DNA of 64,000 nucleotides from JBMOKU01 sp049324315 (GTDB lineage: Bacteria; Bacillota; Clostridia; Peptostreptococcales; Thermotaleaceae). The notes beneath the pieces are model-generated. The model was given only the letters and a program-made list of their open reading frames with translations, did no database searches and was not told where the DNA came from. Below, in pieces: positions 60,755 to 64,000 of this stretch. The stretch is taken from contig JBMOKU010000041.1 in assembly GCA_049324315.1 (NCBI GenBank), positions 1 through 64,000 of the forward strand, in the 5' to 3' direction. Position 1 is the first letter of the stretch; the number at the start of each line of letters is the position of its first letter. The position numbers and the translations under genes were made by a program.

Positions 60755-62536
60755 CTAGCATGAAGCAATCTCTTTTTTATGATGCTGCTGAATGGTATGG
60801 TTTAAGTCCTCTTCTTCCAGCGTTTCTTTTTCCAGTAGCAGTCTCGTAATGTTTTCCAGTAGTATTCTGTTATCTTCAAGCCTTAATTTGACTTCCATGT
60901 ACAATTGATCCATAAGCTTTTTACACTCCGTCACAATATCCTGATTTGGCTCTGCTGTGCTATTTTTATAAAGTACACTGTAATCTACGATTCCTACCCT
61001 TTCGTTCATACCAAACCGCTTTATCATCGCTAGGGCTATATTGGTAGCCTTCTCAATGTCATTGGCAGCGCCGGTAGTCACATGATCAGCACCAAATATT
61101 AATTCTTCTGCCGCTCTTCCAGCTAAAGCAACCCTTATATTATTTAACATTTCTGTCTTCGTCCGATACAGTCTATCAGGAGGTATATTCATACTAAAAC
61201 CACCTGCTCCTTTTGTACTCGGTATAATCGTAACTTTTGTCACTCGATTCTCCGGCATAAGAAGCTTTGTAGCAAGGGCATGCCCCGCCTCGTGATATGC
61301 CGTTATCTCCCTGTCAAGTACAGATATATTGGTCCTGTCTTTCTTTTCGTCTCCAGCAATAACTGTATAAAAGGCTTTATTGACATGCTCAACGCGAATA
61401 TGATTTGCATTTTCCTTTGCCGCCAGTATCGCCGCCTCATTCAACAGATTTTCTAAAGATGCACCGCTGAAATACACAGTCTGGTGAGCAAGCTTTTCTA
61501 AATCCACAGCATCTTCTAATGGTTTTTTGCGACTGTGGAGCTTCAATATCTGATATCTTGCACTGACATCGGGTAATCCAACTTCTACCTGTCGATCAAA
61601 TCTTCCAGGTCTTAAGAGGGCTTCGTCTAATGTATCAAGACGATTGGTCGCAGCTATAACAATGATCCCTTCATGATCATTAAATCCTGACATTTCCGTT
61701 AACAAAGCATTTAATGTTCTATCGGTTTCATCGCTGCCATTAATCCCATCTCTTTTTTTTCCTAATGCATCAATCTCATCAATGAAAATGATGGCTCTTC
61801 CTTTTTCCCTGGCTTTTTTAAAAAGTGTTCTTATTCTTCCCGCCCCAAGGCCAGCATAAATTTGAACAAAATCTGATCCTGATACCGCAAAATAGGGGAC
61901 ATTGGCTTCTCCGGCCAAAGCCTTTGCCAGAAGGGTCTTTCCGGTACCTGGAGGACCATATAAGATCACTCCCCTTGGAATTCTGGCTCCATACTTTGCA
62001 TATTTATCGGGATTCTTCAGGAAATCAACTAAATCCATGATATTTTCTTTCGCTTCATCATTTCCTGCGATATTGGCAAAAGTAACCTGGATATTGTTTT
62101 CATCCAACGTCTCGATACTGGACATCTTGGAAAACTCCCTTGAAGTTTGTTGGGACGAATGTCGCGGTAAGAAAATACCCATCCCAACAAATAGTGCAAT
62201 AAATCCGATAACACCTATAATACTCATTAACTGCTGATTTGGTGTGTTTTCCTCTACCTGGATATTATTTTTCAGCAGCATTTCTTTATAATCCACTGTC
62301 CTGGGATTATCCGTTGTAAAGATAGATCCGTCTTTCATTTTACCCGTAAGGTTCGCCTCATCCACAAGATTAACCGAACCGATTTTTCCCTGTTCCATTA
62401 AGACAAGAAATTGATTATACGTAATATGTGCAGGCTTATCCTTTTTCATCATGTAGTAATAACCAAAACCAAGGCTCAAACACAACAAGATAACAACCGA
62501 TGTTATCATCATAGCTTTCTTATTAAATCTCATCAT
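60755..62536 (-). CDS. ftsH: FtsH-like ATP-dependent zinc metalloprotease
   Basis: This 593-residue membrane protease has two membrane segments (about 9-28 and 104-124), an AAA+ domain with Walker A GPPGTGKT near 193 and Walker B IFIDEIDALG, and the zinc motif HEAGH near 413. The extracellular loop between the membrane segments is short, as in FtsH. It degrades membrane and short-lived cytoplasmic proteins. The ATG at 62536 follows AAAGGGGTGAA. It differs from long housekeeping FtsH only slightly, and a paralogue elsewhere is possible. Confidence 0.9.
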   Translation of the reverse strand: MMRFNKKAMMITSVVILLCLSLGFGYYYMMKKDKPAHITYNQFLVLMEQGKIGSVNLVDEANLTGKMKDGSIFTTDNPRTVDYKEMLLKNNIQVEENTPNQQLMSIIGVIGFIALFVGMGIFLPRHSSQQTSREFSKMSSIETLDENNIQVTFANIAGNDEAKENIMDLVDFLKNPDKYAKYGARIPRGVILYGPPGTGKTLLAKALAGEANVPYFAVSGSDFVQIYAGLGAGRIRTLFKKAREKGRAIIFIDEIDALGKKRDGINGSDETDRTLNALLTEMSGFNDHEGIIVIAATNRLDTLDEALLRPGRFDRQVEVGLPDVSARYQILKLHSRKKPLEDAVDLEKLAHQTVYFSGASLENLLNEAAILAAKENANHIRVEHVNKAFYTVIAGDEKKDRTNISVLDREITAYHEAGHALATKLLMPENRVTKVTIIPSTKGAGGFSMNIPPDRLYRTKTEMLNNIRVALAGRAAEELIFGADHVTTGAANDIEKATNIALAMIKRFGMNERVGIVDYSVLYKNSTAEPNQDIVTECKKLMDQLYMEVKLRLEDNRILLENITRLLLEKETLEEEDLNHTIQQHHKKEIASC

Positions 62537-62892
62537 TTCACCCCTTTGCCTATTACTCCTTTCCATCCATCTACGGGCATCGTCCCTCTGTCTACGATGT
62601 CCAGTGAAATTTTTGAAACAGCGATTGGTTTACATAATGTATTATATAATACCATATTTCTTAGAAAATGAAAAGTCGTTCAGGGTTTCTCTCATTTAGC
62701 ACTTTGTACCATTCCATGAAGTGAAGAGAGTAGTTCATGAAAAAACAATTCTAAGTAAGTCAAATTTCCTATTCTATTTACATGGAAAATATTGTATAAA
62801 TATAGTAAGGGGAGAGGGAATTTCTACCATGTAATCTGCTTATCCTATTCACAAAGTAACCGATTGACCATACATAGAAGGGAGGTGGTAAC
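62537..62892. other. Intergenic region upstream of ftsH, no gene seen
   Basis: This 356-base gap between divergent ftsH and the small-peptide genes is AT-rich. A short inverted repeat (CATCG/CGATG near 62577-62604) and TATAAA-like boxes (62795-62815) are visible, but I find no ORF or known RNA. Confidence 0.5.
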
Positions 62893-62964
62893 TTGCAGTA
62901 TCGTATTTTTTCTAATATCTTGATAGCGTTATCTCCTATTGTACTATACATGAAAGGAGGTTAA
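62893..62964 (+). CDS. Hydrophobic leader-like peptide, 23 aa
   Basis: TTG at 62893 follows GGGAGGTGG and opens a 23-codon frame for a hydrophobic peptide (IFSNILIALSPIVLYM) with a KGG end. Its stop lies 4 bases before the next ATG, and its last codons form the Shine-Dalgarno of that gene. It could be translated to couple expression of the next gene. The start codon and length make this uncertain. Confidence 0.4.
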   Translation: MQYRIFSNILIALSPIVLYMKGG

Positions 62965-62968
62965 GACA

Positions 62969-63223
62969 ATGTTACATTCAATTATTCAGCAAGTTATCTT
63001 TGGAATATTGATAAGCTTCATTACAATGCACGCAGCTAAATATATAGATTCACTAACAAGTGCGATCATCAAAGATAAGAAACTAACAAAACTATTGATC
63101 TCCATAGACATGTTAATATTTATTGTTGTTATCTTGCTATTTTTAAATGCAAGTATTTATGTTATAAGACTTGCTAACAAACATATTATTACATCCTTCA
63201 TTATCGGTACCAGGATATGGTGA
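62969..63223 (+). CDS. Small membrane protein, 84 aa
   Basis: This protein has two hydrophobic segments (about 7-24 and 43-67) separated by a basic loop (KDKKLTK). The C-terminus is polar and short. AAGGAGG lies 8 bases upstream of the ATG. No family is recognised. Two-segment small proteins of this kind are found as holins or regulators of membrane proteases, but no evidence favours either here. Confidence 0.6.
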   Translation: MLHSIIQQVIFGILISFITMHAAKYIDSLTSAIIKDKKLTKLLISIDMLIFIVVILLFLNASIYVIRLANKHIITSFIIGTRIW

Positions 63224-63302
63224 CCAACCTTGCATTCCCTCCCCTTTTCTCAGCTCTAAAAAGGTACATAAATAACTTGATTGTCTACTGCAGCAAAAAA
63301 GA

Positions 63303-63349
63303 ATAAAGAACCCCTTTTGACTTTCGCTCTGCCAAAAGAAGTTCTTTAT
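63303..63349. terminator. Bidirectional terminator
   Basis: ATAAAGAAC (63303-63311) and GTTCTTTAT (63341-63349) form the outer stem of a hairpin between convergent genes. The minus side has the better T-tract (TTCTTTTTTGC). Confidence 0.65.
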
Positions 63350-63387
63350 GATCTTTTCCAAAGAATTTGTGTTTCTATGTTGAAGCA

Positions 63388-64000
63388 TTATGATCTCTCT
63401 GCAAAATGTCGTACACTTTTGATAATAATATTCACTGTACCGTCACCATTTCGCTTCACTTCGATTTTGGAATCATCCTCCATATCCTCAATCATTCCTT
63501 TAATTTCGATGCCTGTATCCGTTTTTAGCACTCTTTTCTTTATTTTTCTATCAACCCAAGTTTTATCTATATCAAAGGATTCTACAGTAAGTCCTTCTTT
63601 GTCCAGATGCTGCATAAAATTGGTCTGAAGAGAAGCATCATTTCCCAAAACTTGTTGAGAAAACTTTTCTATATCCAGTTCTATATCATTTCTTAGGCAG
63701 GAAATTACTTCCTCTCGAATTTCTTGTGCCTTTTCTATATCATCTTTCAGGTTTTTTCTGGTCCATTTCTCTGCTGCCAGACGAAATAACTTTGTTTTAT
63801 CCCGATTGTCAACCAATACCTCGCAATTTAAAAAATGATGAGCAAAAAACTCAGCGATCTCTGTATCCTCTTCTTTTCCGAATCCTTGTTTATCCAGAAG
63901 TATTAAATCAAATTCATCATCCGATTCATAAGGTTTGATAAAAGCACATTTTTGAAGCCTTTGTCCCATGCCGGGCAATCCAATAGCTTGAGGCATAATG
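63388..64000 (-). CDS. Nucleoid-associated protein (NdpA-type), partial
   Basis: The reading frame is open to the end of the window, so the N-terminal part is missing. The visible 204 codons match the C-terminal half of the YejK/NdpA nucleoid-associated family: KCAFIKPYESDDEFDLILLDKQ, then EIAEFFAHHFLNCEVLVDNRDKTKLF and LKDDIEKAQEIREEVISCL. An ATG lies inside at 63996 but no ribosome binding site supports it. Firmicute members have about 340 residues. Confidence 0.72.
   Translation of the reverse strand, partial: IMPQAIGLPGMGQRLQKCAFIKPYESDDEFDLILLDKQGFGKEEDTEIAEFFAHHFLNCEVLVDNRDKTKLFRLAAEKWTRKNLKDDIEKAQEIREEVISCLRNDIELDIEKFSQQVLGNDASLQTNFMQHLDKEGLTVESFDIDKTWVDRKIKKRVLKTDTGIEIKGMIEDMEDDSKIEVKRNGDGTVNIIIKSVRHFAERS

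Noticed and set aside
1..64000. CRISPR arrays, tRNA or rRNA genes, prophage
   Set aside because: No regularly spaced repeats, no tRNA-like clover sequence with conserved TTCGANTC and no phage genes were seen.

Overview
The window is AT-rich chromosomal DNA from a low-GC, Gram-positive, spore-forming anaerobe of the Clostridia. The evidence is indirect but consistent: strong AGGAGG-type ribosome binding sites, a SpoVB-type lipid flippase, DegS/DegU and LytS/LytR pairs, DUF896, YkuS and DUF3189 proteins, a short HisG with HisZ, a bactofilin next to an M23 peptidase, and a probable selenocysteine gene. The set resembles the Alkaliphilus/Natronincola-type Clostridia, but no genus can be named from the sequence alone. 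There is no rRNA, tRNA, prophage or CRISPR array.

Layout. 1-126: 5' end of a group II intron (minus strand) sitting just after a terminator hairpin. 163-1696: small proteins and a nitroreductase. 1736-6235: cell-surface glycan/lipid genes (two GT4 glycosyltransferases, UDP-glucose dehydrogenase, PAP2 phosphatase). 6439-16597: a lipoprotein, an HD-GYP protein, NadE, CysK, a TauE/SafE exporter split into two half-proteins, a CoA-binding protein, an IMPACT-family protein, a degenerate Nudix protein, DUF3189, HflX and an M18 aminopeptidase. 16766-26042: DegSU, CheW, DUF896, HutH, a YgiQ radical-SAM protein, YkuS and a LacI regulator. 26105-31991: a 1,799-residue pseudokinase/AAA/TPR/GAF/GGDEF/GAF protein behind a MarR regulator. 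32207-34218: an unknown protein, an M23 peptidase with a structured leader, and a bactofilin. 34277-45812: a MocR-type regulator, a phosphodiester-glycosidase-like protein, an SLC13/MatC-like transporter with a sigma-54 promoter, an NtrC-type two-component system and a LytS/LytR pair. 45941-46132: a DUF1858-like gene with an in-frame UGA where the family has the second Cys of its CxxC. 46200-53796: the operon hisZGDCBHAF-hisIE. 53982-64000: a zinc-ribbon protein, a 2H phosphoesterase, a chemoreceptor, SpoVB, an EAL-CBS protein, 6S RNA, an FtsH-like protease, small membrane proteins and a truncated nucleoid-associated protein.

How the parts work together. Histidine synthesis is complete except for histidinol-phosphatase. 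Cyclic-di-GMP turnover is represented by one GGDEF, one EAL and one HD-GYP protein, all with intact catalytic motifs. The dicarboxylate-type transporter, its NtrC-type regulator and sensor kinase form a plausible sigma-54 circuit. At least three short non-coding repeats with terminal inverted repeats lie between genes; one separates lytS from lytR.

The strongest candidates for something new are the small selenoprotein gene, missed by ORF calling because UGA splits it, and the giant pseudokinase diguanylate cyclase.
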